The notes under the pieces are model-generated. The model did no database searches and had not been told where the DNA came from. It worked only from the letters and a program-made list of their open reading frames with translations. A DNA stretch of 64,000 bases from Lewinella sp. IMCC34183 (lineage in GTDB: Bacteria; Bacteroidota; Bacteroidia; Chitinophagales; Saprospiraceae). Positions 37,492 to 44,486 of this stretch are shown in pieces. The stretch covers positions 310,001-374,000 of the forward strand of contig NZ_QMEM01000004.1 of NCBI RefSeq assembly GCF_003390915.1, given 5' to 3'. A program made the translations under genes and the position numbers. The number at the start of each line of letters is the position of its first letter. The first letter of the stretch is position 1.

Positions 37492-38358
37492 CTACCCCCG
37501 CTGCTTGAAGAAGCGCAGCAGCTCCTTCACGTAATCTTCCGTGGTTTCCACGCTCATCGACGAGGCGCCGCTCTGGCGGAAAGAGGCGTTGAAGTAGGCC
37601 AGGTTGTCGGCGTACCAGTCGGCGTAGCGCTCCCGTACCCGCTTGCTGTCGGTATCGATCCAGTGCACCTCGCCGCTCTCGGCGTCGCGGGCGCGCAGGA
37701 GGCCCACGCGGGGCAGTTCCCGTTCGCGGGGGTCGTAGAGGTGGAGGCCCACCAGGTCGTGACGGCGGGCGGCCAGGCGGAGGGAGCGCTCGTAGCCGGT
37801 GGCCAGGTAGTCGGAGACCAGGAAGCAGATGCTCCGCTTCTTGACCATGTTGGTGAAGTAGTCGAGGGCCATACCGATGTTCGTGCCGCTGCCCTGCGGG
37901 CGGGTGTCGAGCAATTCGCGGATGATGCGCAGGATGTGTCCCCTACCCTTCTTGGGCGGCAGGAATTTTTCCACCCGGTCGCTGAAGAGCAGCAGGCCCA
38001 CCTTGTCGTTGTTGTTGACGGCCGAGAAGGCCAGGGTGGCGCAGATCTCGGTGATCAGCTCGTTCTTCGGCTGCTTGACGGTACCGAAGAAACTCGATTT
38101 GGAGATGTCCACCAGCAGCATCACCGTCAGCTCGCGCTCCTCCTCGAAGACTTTCACGTAGGGCTCGCCGGAGCGGGCGGTCACGTTCCAGTCGATGTTG
38201 CGCACGTCGTCGCCGTACTGGTAGTTGCGCACCTCCGAGAACGACATGCCCCGCCCCTTGAAGGCCGAGTGGTACTCGCCGGAGAAGATCTGCTTGCTCA
38301 GCCCCTTCGTTTTGATCTCGATGCGGCGGACGCGCTTCAGGAGTTCGGTGGTTTCCAT
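37492..38358 (-). CDS. DUF58 domain protein (vWA-like)
   Basis: This 288-residue cytoplasmic protein has the DUF58 core: a positively charged start, FKGRGMSFSEVRNYQYGDDVRNIDWNVTAR (family signature), then a vWA-like fold with the MIDAS-type DISKSS motif near 110. It ends in FNASFRQSGA...LLRFFKQRG. DUF58 proteins usually accompany MoxR-type AAA ATPases; none is seen next to it here. A TACCTTGC element at 38424-38431 (minus strand) may be its -7 promoter box, 66 bases before the start. Confidence 0.92.
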   Translation of the reverse strand: METTELLKRVRRIEIKTKGLSKQIFSGEYHSAFKGRGMSFSEVRNYQYGDDVRNIDWNVTARSGEPYVKVFEEERELTVMLLVDISKSSFFGTVKQPKNELITEICATLAFSAVNNNDKVGLLLFSDRVEKFLPPKKGRGHILRIIRELLDTRPQGSGTNIGMALDYFTNMVKKRSICFLVSDYLATGYERSLRLAARRHDLVGLHLYDPRERELPRVGLLRARDAESGEVHWIDTDSKRVRERYADWYADNLAYFNASFRQSGASSMSVETTEDYVKELLRFFKQRG

Positions 38359-38423
38359 TTTCGGTTGGTGCGTGGTTGGGTTGTTGGGTCTTTGCGTTGT
38401 TGCGGGAGAGGCGCTGCTTCACC

Positions 38424-38431
38424 GCAAGGTA
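38424..38431 (-). promoter_or_regulatory. Candidate -7 promoter element for the DUF58 gene
   Basis: The minus strand reads TACCTTGC, the recurrent -7 form in this window. The spacer between it and the gene carries GTTGGTGCGTGGTTGGGTTGTTGG, which resembles the GCGTTGGT arrays at 4544. Confidence 0.35.
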
Positions 38432-38484
38432 CGGCATGGGGGCGGCGGGGCGCGGGTGCCGGGCGGATCGGGTAGCCCGACCGC

Positions 38485-38516
38485 TTGCTTGGCCACCAGT
38501 TTATCCCCTACCTTGG
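38485..38516 (+). promoter_or_regulatory. Candidate promoter of the ACP-like membrane protein gene
   Basis: TTG boxes at 38485-38487 or 38489-38491 lie 21 or 17 bases before TACCTTGG at 38509-38516. The GTG at 38521 follows by 4 bases, so the message would be leaderless or nearly so. This decides between the GTG start and the ATG at 38485, which would overlap the promoter. Confidence 0.45.
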
Positions 38517-38520
38517 TAGG

Positions 38521-39237
38521 GTGCGCGACACCCTAGTTACTACCGACCCCGGCGACCTGGCGGATGCCTTGATGTCGCTGCAGCGCTCCTTCGGGGTTAC
38601 GCTGGAGGTGGAGGCGGTACGGAACGTAGCAACCTTCGGGGAACTATGCGACTACGTAAGTGCGCTGGTTCCCGGATCGGAACGCAGCGACTGTACGCTA
38701 CAACAGGCCTTCTACCGGCTTCGTGCGGCCTTCAGACAAGTCGAACCCACCCGCTCGATCCCCCTGGCACCGGGCACCCTCACGTCAACCCTACTGCCGC
38801 GCGCTGGGCGGCGTGCGCTCGTGCGCCGGCTGGAAGGTGCGCTACAAATAGACCTGGGGCTCCTGGAGCCACCAGCTTATGTAATCGTCCCCCTTTTGCT
38901 GGCCGTGCTTGCTTCTCTGCCCCTCATGCACTTCGCGGGAATTGCCGGGGGGGTGTGCTTAACCGTAAGTCTGGTCGGGCTGATGGTGGCTTATCGCTTT
39001 GGGACGCAAATTACGCAACCCACCCTGGGGCACCTCGCCCGCCGAATGGCCGGTAAGTACTACCGCCGTTCGCGGCGTTACCCCCATACGGTGAACCGAA
39101 CCGAGATCGAATCCTTGCTGACCGACCTGTTCGTTCAGGAACTTGGCATAGACGCCAAGGATCTGTCCAGGGAAACGCTGTGGCGGTACGCCCCGGAAAA
39201 TACCGGCCAGCCGGGCCGGTGGCCCGGATCCGGGTAG
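38521..39237 (+). CDS. Membrane protein with acyl-carrier-like cytoplasmic ends, function unknown
   Basis: Starting at GTG 38521 it has 238 residues. The N-terminal 50 residues (ALMSLQRSFGVTLEVEAV..., TFGELCDYVSALV) resemble the last three helices of an acyl carrier protein, but the DSL serine that carries phosphopantetheine is absent (the stretch reads DPGDLADALMSL). In the middle is a hydrophobic hairpin of two helices (about 117-160). The last 60 residues (NRTEIESLLTDLFVQELGIDAKDL) resemble ACP helix I and its loop. Similar uncharacterised proteins occur in other Bacteroidota as far as I know the family. It looks like an ACP-type fold split around a membrane hairpin; this is inference. Confidence 0.65.
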   Translation: MRDTLVTTDPGDLADALMSLQRSFGVTLEVEAVRNVATFGELCDYVSALVPGSERSDCTLQQAFYRLRAAFRQVEPTRSIPLAPGTLTSTLLPRAGRRALVRRLEGALQIDLGLLEPPAYVIVPLLLAVLASLPLMHFAGIAGGVCLTVSLVGLMVAYRFGTQITQPTLGHLARRMAGKYYRRSRRYPHTVNRTEIESLLTDLFVQELGIDAKDLSRETLWRYAPENTGQPGRWPGSG

Positions 39238-39332
39238 GATCTTACCACCCCGGTAGGCGCGAAGCGGCGGCGGAGCGCGGGTGCCGATCTTTCGGGTACG
39301 GAGGTAGTTACCGCCACGTAAATCACTGCGAA

Positions 39333-39815
39333 ATGAGAATTCTGACGGGCGTTATTCTCCTGGCCGTAAGTCTTCTGCCCTCCTGCGTGTCCTTTCGGGC
39401 GTACCCGACGGCGGGCGTAGACGAGAATCCCAAGGCCTCCGTTCCAACTGCCTACGTCAGCAACCGCGGGGCGTACCGGCGGGAATACCGGATCCTGAGA
39501 CACTCCGGTGCCTACGCGCTGGTTGAGGATTCGCTGCGGGCCGATCGGACGATCGAATTGCTGGAGTTACGGACTCCCTATACGCTGTGCATTACCCCCC
39601 ATGTCACGGTAAGTCTGCTTACCCTGGGGTTCTATCCCGTCAAATTTCCCGAACGTTACCTTTTCGAGTACCGGACTTTCGTGGGGAACGATACCACGGT
39701 TGTTTCCCGGGGGGTGGAGGTCATCAAGACGGTTTCCTGGTTCCACCGGTTGTCCCCGCGCAAGAGCAAGGCCCAGGCCATCGGCAAGTCGCTCCGGATC
39801 GGGGACGCTTACTGA
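39333..39815 (+). CDS. Small lipoprotein, function unknown
   Basis: A start at ATG 39333 gives 160 residues with a lipoprotein signal (LTGVILLAVSLLPSC, lipobox LLPSC). The mature part includes VPTAYVSNRGAYRREYRIL and a hydrophobic stretch ITPHVTVSLLTLGFYPVKFPE that might be membrane-associated or a buried strand. No family is recognised. It follows the ACP-like membrane protein gene by 95 bases on the same strand and converges on another lipoprotein gene with 6 bases between stops. Confidence 0.6.
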   Translation: MRILTGVILLAVSLLPSCVSFRAYPTAGVDENPKASVPTAYVSNRGAYRREYRILRHSGAYALVEDSLRADRTIELLELRTPYTLCITPHVTVSLLTLGFYPVKFPERYLFEYRTFVGNDTTVVSRGVEVIKTVSWFHRLSPRKSKAQAIGKSLRIGDAY

Positions 39816-39821
39816 ACTCTC

Positions 39822-40310
39822 CTATTTCGATTCTCCCCACAGTTTTTCCTGTACCCATTCCGGGGCTTCTCCTTCCGGGCAGAGCGTAAGGTGGGTGGTT
39901 TCGTCGGCTTCCGTCAGGACGAAGGACCCGGGCTCGAGCACCTCGATGGTGACGTCGGTGTCGGTGCGCGAGTCGTCGTAGGTATTCACGCACGATTGGC
40001 GGCCGGTGTAGGTCTCGCCGTCGCGGGAGGTGATTTCCAGCGTGCACCCCTTCGTGGCGGATCCTTCCAGTCCCCGACCGGTCCAGACGCGGTAGCCGGC
40101 GTTGGCCGGGTCGCTGCAGTTCGAGCCGTCGGTCACGTACAGGCCGGGGTCGAGGGCCAGGCGGTTGTCTTCCGTGGTATCGGTTTCCGGGCCGGCCCCT
40201 ACCTCGGAGGGATCTACGGAAACGGTTTCGCCCGCTTCGCTTTCGGAAGGGCCGCAGGCGAAGATGATCAGGGGGAAAAAGGCGGTCAGGAGGCGTAGGG
40301 AGTGCGGCAT
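39822..40310 (-). CDS. Small lipoprotein, function unknown
   Basis: The start chosen is ATG 40308-40310, giving 162 residues with lipobox IIFAC (Cys near 19); upstream in-frame sequence has no signal peptide. The mature protein has an acidic linker and then a domain beginning DPGLYVTDGSNCSDPANAGYR with four further Cys, probably disulfide-bonded. No family is recognised. It resembles the lipoprotein at 18102-18617 only in overall plan. Confidence 0.6.
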   Translation of the reverse strand: MPHSLRLLTAFFPLIIFACGPSESEAGETVSVDPSEVGAGPETDTTEDNRLALDPGLYVTDGSNCSDPANAGYRVWTGRGLEGSATKGCTLEITSRDGETYTGRQSCVNTYDDSRTDTDVTIEVLEPGSFVLTEADETTHLTLCPEGEAPEWVQEKLWGESK

Positions 40311-40476
40311 GTGCGGGGAGTGGGGCGGTGGTAGAACCCGAAATTCCCTGGGGGGTTTGGGGGAATTGATTCCCACCGCGCCTTCCGCACCTACGAATGC
40401 TGGAGGGGGCGCCATCGCGAAGGGGCGCCGCCCGGTCCGGGTACACCGCCCTCGTACAAAAATGTTAAGCCGGATA

Positions 40477-40522
40477 TTGCGAAACCGATCGGTTGCCCAT
40501 AAATTTGCAACCAATCGGTTTC
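40477..40522 (+). promoter_or_regulatory. ArsR promoter with overlapping operator
   Basis: The promoter is TTG (40477-40479), a 20-base spacer, then TAAATTTG (40500-40507), an exact TAnnTTTG box. Two inverted arms flank the -7 box: GAAACCGATCGGTTGC at 40481-40496 and GCAACCAATCGGTTTC at 40507-40522, 16 bp with one mismatch. Each arm contains an AACCRATCGGTT near-palindrome, so two repressor dimers could bind. This arrangement fits autorepression by the ArsR product. Confidence 0.8.
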
Positions 40523-40538
40523 AAATCAAGCCCGACCC

Positions 40539-40865
40539 ATGCGCAGAGATATTTTTCAGGCCATTGCCGACCCGACCCGCCGGAGCATTCTGACGCTGAT
40601 CGCGGTACAGGCCATGACGCCCAACGCCCTGGCCGAACACTTCGACAGCAGCCGGCAGGCCGTGAGTAAGCACCTGAAAATTCTGCACGAATGCGAACTG
40701 GTTTCCCAGGAGCAGCGGGGGCGCGAGGTGTACTACTCGCTCGAGATCGACAAAATGAAGGAGATCGATGCGTGGCTGGCCCCGTTCCGCCAAATCTGGG
40801 AGAAGCGCCTCGACCAGCTTGATGCTTTACTAATTAACCTTAAACATGAGCAACATGAGAAGTAG
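40539..40865 (+). CDS. ArsR-family transcriptional repressor
   Basis: This 108-residue winged-helix protein matches the ArsR pattern: [14 protein letters not shown] at the N-terminus, recognition region [26 protein letters not shown], wing GREVYYSLE, and final helix. No metal-binding cysteine pair is present (ELV replaces ELCVCD), so it is the SRPBCC-linked type that does not sense metals. It overlaps the downstream SRPBCC reading frame, starts 17 bases after a strong inverted repeat, and probably represses itself and the genes behind it. Confidence 0.93.
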   Translation: MRRDIFQAIADPTRRSILTLIAVQAMTPNALAEHFDSSRQAVSKHLKILHECELVSQEQRGREVYYSLEIDKMKEIDAWLAPFRQIWEKRLDQLDALLINLKHEQHEK

Positions 40866-41352
40866 TGCCTTACTGGACTTCACCGTCAACAAGGAAGCCA
40901 AAACCATCCACGTCACGCGCAGCTTCGGTGCGCCCCGCGACCTGGTCTGGTCCGCGTGAACGGAAGCCGAGCTCCTCGACCAGTGGTGGGCCCCCGCCCC
41001 CTGGCGGAACCGAACGATCAGCATGGACTTTCGCCCCGGCGGCCGGTGGCGCTACGCCATGACCGGCCCCGGGGGAGAATCCCACTATTGCTTGGCCGAC
41101 TACAGCAGCGTCACCTCGCCCTCGGAGTTCAAAGCCCTGGACGCCTTCTGCGACGAAGCCGGCAACATCAATCAGGACTGGCCCCGCTCCAAGTGGGAGG
41201 TACGCTTCGTGCCGCGGGAAGACGCTACCACGGTAGAGGTGACCATCCGCTACGAGGACCTGGCCGACCTCGAAAAATCCGTCGAAATGGGCTTCCAGGA
41301 AGGGTTCTCGCAGGGGCTGGCGCAGCTCGATCAGTTGCTGACCCAGCGTTAA
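40846..41352 (+). pseudogene. SRPBCC (AHSA1-like) protein gene with in-frame TGA
   Basis: The frame starts at ATG 40846 (or 40855) inside the end of arsR and reads SRPBCC family sequence throughout: TIHVTRSFGAPRDLVWSA, then TGA at 40957-40959, then TEAELLDQWWAPAPW...RPGGRWRYAM...GFSQGLAQLDQLL. Family members have Trp at the position of the stop, so TGG to TGA is the likely change. The rest of the frame is intact. It is either a recent nonsense mutation or a sequence error. ArsR-SRPBCC pairs are common, and the SRPBCC partner binds a small hydrophobic ligand. Confidence 0.85.
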
Positions 41353-41363
41353 AACTGGCCCTT

Positions 41364-41535
41364 ATAAAACGGATCATCCTTACCGTCCTGGTCGTGCTCA
41401 CGGGCCTGCTCCGCGTCAACGGCGGACCCAACAAGTTCTTCAATTACATGCCGGTTCCGGATGACTTGCCCAACGACTTCACGGCGCTGATGGAGATCGA
41501 GTGGGTGGTGCCCCTCACCGGAGCCTGGCCGGGGC
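41364..41535 (+). pseudogene. DoxX-like membrane protein remnant
   Basis: After the SRPBCC stop the sequence encodes IKRIILTVLVVLTGLLRVNGG, then NKFFNYMPVPDDLPNDF and TALMEIEWVVPLTG. This matches the first helix and following loop of DoxX-like proteins (typically INSGLNKFF, G.LMP). It then turns into unrelated sequence instead of the remaining three helices. No ATG is present; the expected start reads ATA. ArsR, SRPBCC and DoxX genes often form one operon, so this is probably a truncated third gene. Confidence 0.6.
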
Positions 41536-41621
41536 GGGCTGCGCAGGAGCCGACTACTCGCGGAACCAGACCGCCCCCTACTCCTGAACGCCGGGCGCGA
41601 CTTTCGGTGATCCGCCGTGCG

Positions 41622-41629
41622 TACCTTGT
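41622..41629 (+). promoter_or_regulatory. Candidate -7 promoter element of the amino acid oxidase gene
   Basis: TACCTTGT lies 20 bases before the TTG codon at 41650. It lies inside the longer frame that would start at 41617, which supports the later TTG start. Confidence 0.4.
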
Positions 41630-41649
41630 CCGGTAACAAAGCCAATCAG

Positions 41650-42588
41650 TTGAACATCGCCATCGTCGGCAGCGGCATCATCGGGCTTTCGACGGCCCAC
41701 GAACTTCTGCACGCGGGACACCGGGTGCGCGCATTCACCAGGGACGCGCTTTCCGAGATCACTTCCAGCAAGGCCGCGGCCATCTGGTTCCCCTATCTGG
41801 CCCGCCCGGTGGCGGCCGTCAACCGCTGGTCGCGGGAGTCCTACGAACGCTACCTGACCCAGCTCGACCGGCCGGAGGCCGGCATCAGCCTGGTGGACCT
41901 TACCGTATTAGTAAAGGAGCCGGACGCCTGGTGGAAGGATGCCATTCCGCCGGGCACCCTGCACACGCTGCCTCCGGAAGAACTGCCCGGCGACACCGAA
42001 TACGGCTACACTGTCAAGGCCCCGCTGATCGAAACCCAGCTATACCTCGCTGCCCTCGAAGCGGAGGTGCTGAAACTGGGCGGAAAAATTGAACGCTCGG
42101 CCGTCAGCGACCTGGTGGAACTGGCCGACGACTACGACCTGGTCGTAAACTGTGCGGGACTCGGCGCCCGCGAGCTGGTCGGCGATACCACCATGTACCC
42201 GGTCAAGGGTCAGATTCTGAAGGTCAAGAACCGGGCGGACGTACGCCACACCATCGCCGATTATTCCTTCGACGCGGCGGGCGAGCAGGCGGCCTACCTC
42301 ATTCCGCGCCGCGATTTCCTCATCATGGGGGGCACCTCCATCAAGGGGGACTGGAACACCACCCCCGATCCGGAACTTACCACCGGGATCCTGGAACGTT
42401 GCCGCCGCATCACGAACGCTAACCTGGACGACGTGGTGGTCGACGAAGTGGTAGTAGGCCTGCGCCCCGGTCGGCCCGAAATCCGCGTGGAACGGGAGGG
42501 TAAGGTCATCCACAACTACGGCCACGGTGGAGCGGGCTATACCGTATGCTGGGGGTGCGCAAAGCGGGTAGCGGAGCTGGTCGGTTGA
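41650..42588 (+). CDS. FAD-dependent D-amino-acid oxidase-like protein
   Basis: A start at TTG 41650 gives 312 residues beginning directly with the FAD-binding Rossmann strand (NIAIVGSGIIGLSTAHELL). An upstream ATG at 41617 would place the -7 box inside the gene. DAAO features are visible: SKAAAIWFPY near the flavin, VVNCAGLGARELVGD, YPVKGQIL, YLIPRRDFLIMGGTS, and the C-terminal GHGGAGYTVCWGCA that closes the FAD site. It would oxidise D-amino acids to keto acids with peroxide release, or act on a related substrate. It stands alone. Confidence 0.9.
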   Translation: MNIAIVGSGIIGLSTAHELLHAGHRVRAFTRDALSEITSSKAAAIWFPYLARPVAAVNRWSRESYERYLTQLDRPEAGISLVDLTVLVKEPDAWWKDAIPPGTLHTLPPEELPGDTEYGYTVKAPLIETQLYLAALEAEVLKLGGKIERSAVSDLVELADDYDLVVNCAGLGARELVGDTTMYPVKGQILKVKNRADVRHTIADYSFDAAGEQAAYLIPRRDFLIMGGTSIKGDWNTTPDPELTTGILERCRRITNANLDDVVVDEVVVGLRPGRPEIRVEREGKVIHNYGHGGAGYTVCWGCAKRVAELVG

Positions 42589-42774
42589 ACCTGCAACGCG
42601 TACTCATTTCCGACTTCGGGTACGGCAGCAACGCCCGATGGCTCCTTGCCGCGGGATTATCGGTAACCGGCATCGAAATCTCGGAAACGGACAGCGCGTT
42701 CGGCCCCTGCGGCCTAGTGGACGCGAGGTGATCGATAAACCCAGCAACGACCGCCACCACGGTAGTTCTGTGCA

Positions 42775-43440
42775 TTACTTCTCAGAAGGAATAGCCGCCG
42801 GACCCGCCGGGTGGCCGAAGAGATAGGCGATGATCATCTCCGGTACCACCCGTCGCTGTTCGGCCAGCATCTCCTGAAACTCCGTACCACGCACGGAAGC
42901 GGTCTGCTGGATAGTGTTCCGAGTGAGGAAGGGGTAGATCGTCATGCCGACCAGCGCGTTGATGAAGACGGGGGCGGATATCGGTCGGATTTTCTGCTTT
43001 GCGCTCAGGGCCCGGAGGTCGGCGGCAACCACCTCGTAGCCTTCCCGAAAGTCGACTATCCTGCGGAAGGCGGCGGGATTGCGCTCGCTCTCCGCCAGGC
43101 AGAACATCGCCAGGTCGGGCTGCTCGGAGAAGAGGTCCATACTGCGATTAACGAAGGCCCGGATCTTTTCCTCCAGGGGCAGGTCGTGGGTGAATACCTC
43201 GCGGTACATGCCGGTGAAGTCCCGCATGGCCTCCCGCGCTACCAACTCGAAAAGCTGCTCCTTTTTACGGTGGTAATAGTGAAGGGTGGCGACATTGATA
43301 CCGGCGACCTCCGCGATGTCTCGCGTGCGGGTACCGTCGTACCCCTTCTGCATGAATACGCGCAGCGCGGCCAGACGGATTTTTTCTTCCGTGGAGACGG
43401 ACAGGTTGGAAATGCTGGGCAAGGAATGGTCGTCGGGCAT
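42775..43440 (-). CDS. TetR/AcrR-family transcriptional regulator
   Basis: This 221-residue protein has an N-terminal TetR helix-turn-helix (IRLAALRVFMQKGYDGTRTRDIAEVAG, INVATLHYYHRKKEQLFELV) at about 17-65 and a divergent ligand-binding domain of about 150 residues. It is transcribed divergently from an NmrA-type oxidoreductase gene with 159 bases between starts. A TACGTTTG -7 box (minus strand, 43449-43456) lies 8 bases before its ATG. It probably controls itself and the NmrA gene. Confidence 0.92.
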   Translation of the reverse strand: MPDDHSLPSISNLSVSTEEKIRLAALRVFMQKGYDGTRTRDIAEVAGINVATLHYYHRKKEQLFELVAREAMRDFTGMYREVFTHDLPLEEKIRAFVNRSMDLFSEQPDLAMFCLAESERNPAAFRRIVDFREGYEVVAADLRALSAKQKIRPISAPVFINALVGMTIYPFLTRNTIQQTASVRGTEFQEMLAEQRRVVPEMIIAYLFGHPAGPAAIPSEK

Positions 43441-43448
43441 CGCAGTAG

Positions 43449-43516
43449 CAAACGTAGGTGGGGCACGGGAGTTGACCGAAAACGGACAAGACGCAAATAC
43501 TTTAAATCAAATGATT
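43449..43516. promoter_or_regulatory. Divergent control region: TetR promoter box and palindromic candidate operator
   Basis: The minus strand carries TACGTTTG at 43449-43456, an exact TAnnTTTG box for the TetR gene. On the plus side TACTTTAA (43498-43505) may serve the NmrA gene and is followed at once by the palindrome AATCA-AA-TGATT (43505-43516). The position suits TetR binding. Confidence 0.45.
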
Positions 43517-43599
43517 GAACAATATGATTAGTGCCTGGCTTGTACGTGCGACCCCCTGAAGCCGGGTCTTTCGTTAATAATCCCCAAAGTATTGATCAG

Positions 43600-44463
43600 A
43601 TGATCCTTGTAACCGGAGCCACCGGAGATATCGGTGGTAAACTCTGTGGCCTACTGTATGACCACCAGGTGCCATTCCGTGCGATGTGCCGCAAGCAAGC
43701 GCAGATCGATCAATTTATACGTAAGGGCATCGAAGCGGTACTGGGCGACTTCGAACGGCCCGAAACACTGACCGGCTGTATGCAGGGGTGCGACCGCTTA
43801 TTCCTGATCACGCCTCCCGATCCGCGGCAGGTGAGGTGGGAAAAAGACGCCATAGATGCCGCCGTACGCACGGGCATTCACCGCATCGTTAAGGTGTCGG
43901 CGTCCGACGCGAACCTGGGATCCGTGGTACCCTGGGCAAAATCGCACGCCACAATCGACCACTACCTGCGGGGAGCGGACATAGCGTGGACCATCCTGAA
44001 GCCGACGGCCTTCATGCAAAACTTCCTGTCGCTGGCGAAATCCGTCTCCAAGGGGTTCTTACCGCAAGTAGCGGGCAAGGGAAAGGTTGGCTACATCGAC
44101 ACCACTGACGTGGCCCGCGTCGCTCACCGCGTACTGGTGGAGGACGACCACGCCGGGGCGACCTACTTCCTCACCGGTCCGGAAGTGCTGACGATGGGGG
44201 AAATTGCCGGACAGCTATCCGATGCACTAGGTAGAAAAGTACGGTACCTCAACCTACCGTCTTCGGTGTTTAGGATCATACTTCGCCTATCCGGTCTTTC
44301 GAAGTGGTTTGCCCAAGGCCTGGTGGTGCAGTTTGCCGATGTAGTCGCCGGGGGGCACGCCATGGACCTAAACGGGGAAGTGCGGCGCCTCACGAAGCAC
44401 AAACCACTGAGCTTCGCGGACTTTGCGCGCGAGCACCGGGAGGCACTCAACGGGAATGGCTAG
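43600..44463 (+). CDS. NmrA-like NAD(P)-binding oxidoreductase (atypical SDR)
   Basis: A start at ATG 43600 gives 287 residues beginning MILVTGATGDIGGKLCGLL, with GATGxxG as the dinucleotide motif at about 6-12. Further family features are FRAMCRKQAQ (basic residue after strand 2, NADP type), VLGDFERPETL, FLITPPDP, VKVSASDA and WTILKPTAFMQNFL. There is no YxxxK pair, as expected of NmrA/NAD(P)H-quinone reductase-like members. It may act as a redox sensor or quinone reductase. It is divergent from a TetR gene. Confidence 0.9.
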   Translation: MILVTGATGDIGGKLCGLLYDHQVPFRAMCRKQAQIDQFIRKGIEAVLGDFERPETLTGCMQGCDRLFLITPPDPRQVRWEKDAIDAAVRTGIHRIVKVSASDANLGSVVPWAKSHATIDHYLRGADIAWTILKPTAFMQNFLSLAKSVSKGFLPQVAGKGKVGYIDTTDVARVAHRVLVEDDHAGATYFLTGPEVLTMGEIAGQLSDALGRKVRYLNLPSSVFRIILRLSGLSKWFAQGLVVQFADVVAGGHAMDLNGEVRRLTKHKPLSFADFAREHREALNGNG

Positions 44464-44486
44464 GCACCGCATAGTCTACTCTCCCC

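Noticed and set aside
40957-40959. In-frame TGA read as selenocysteine.
   Set aside because: SRPBCC relatives have Trp here, no SECIS-like hairpin is apparent just downstream, and the same Trp-to-TGA change occurs in the Usp gene; mutation or error is simpler.
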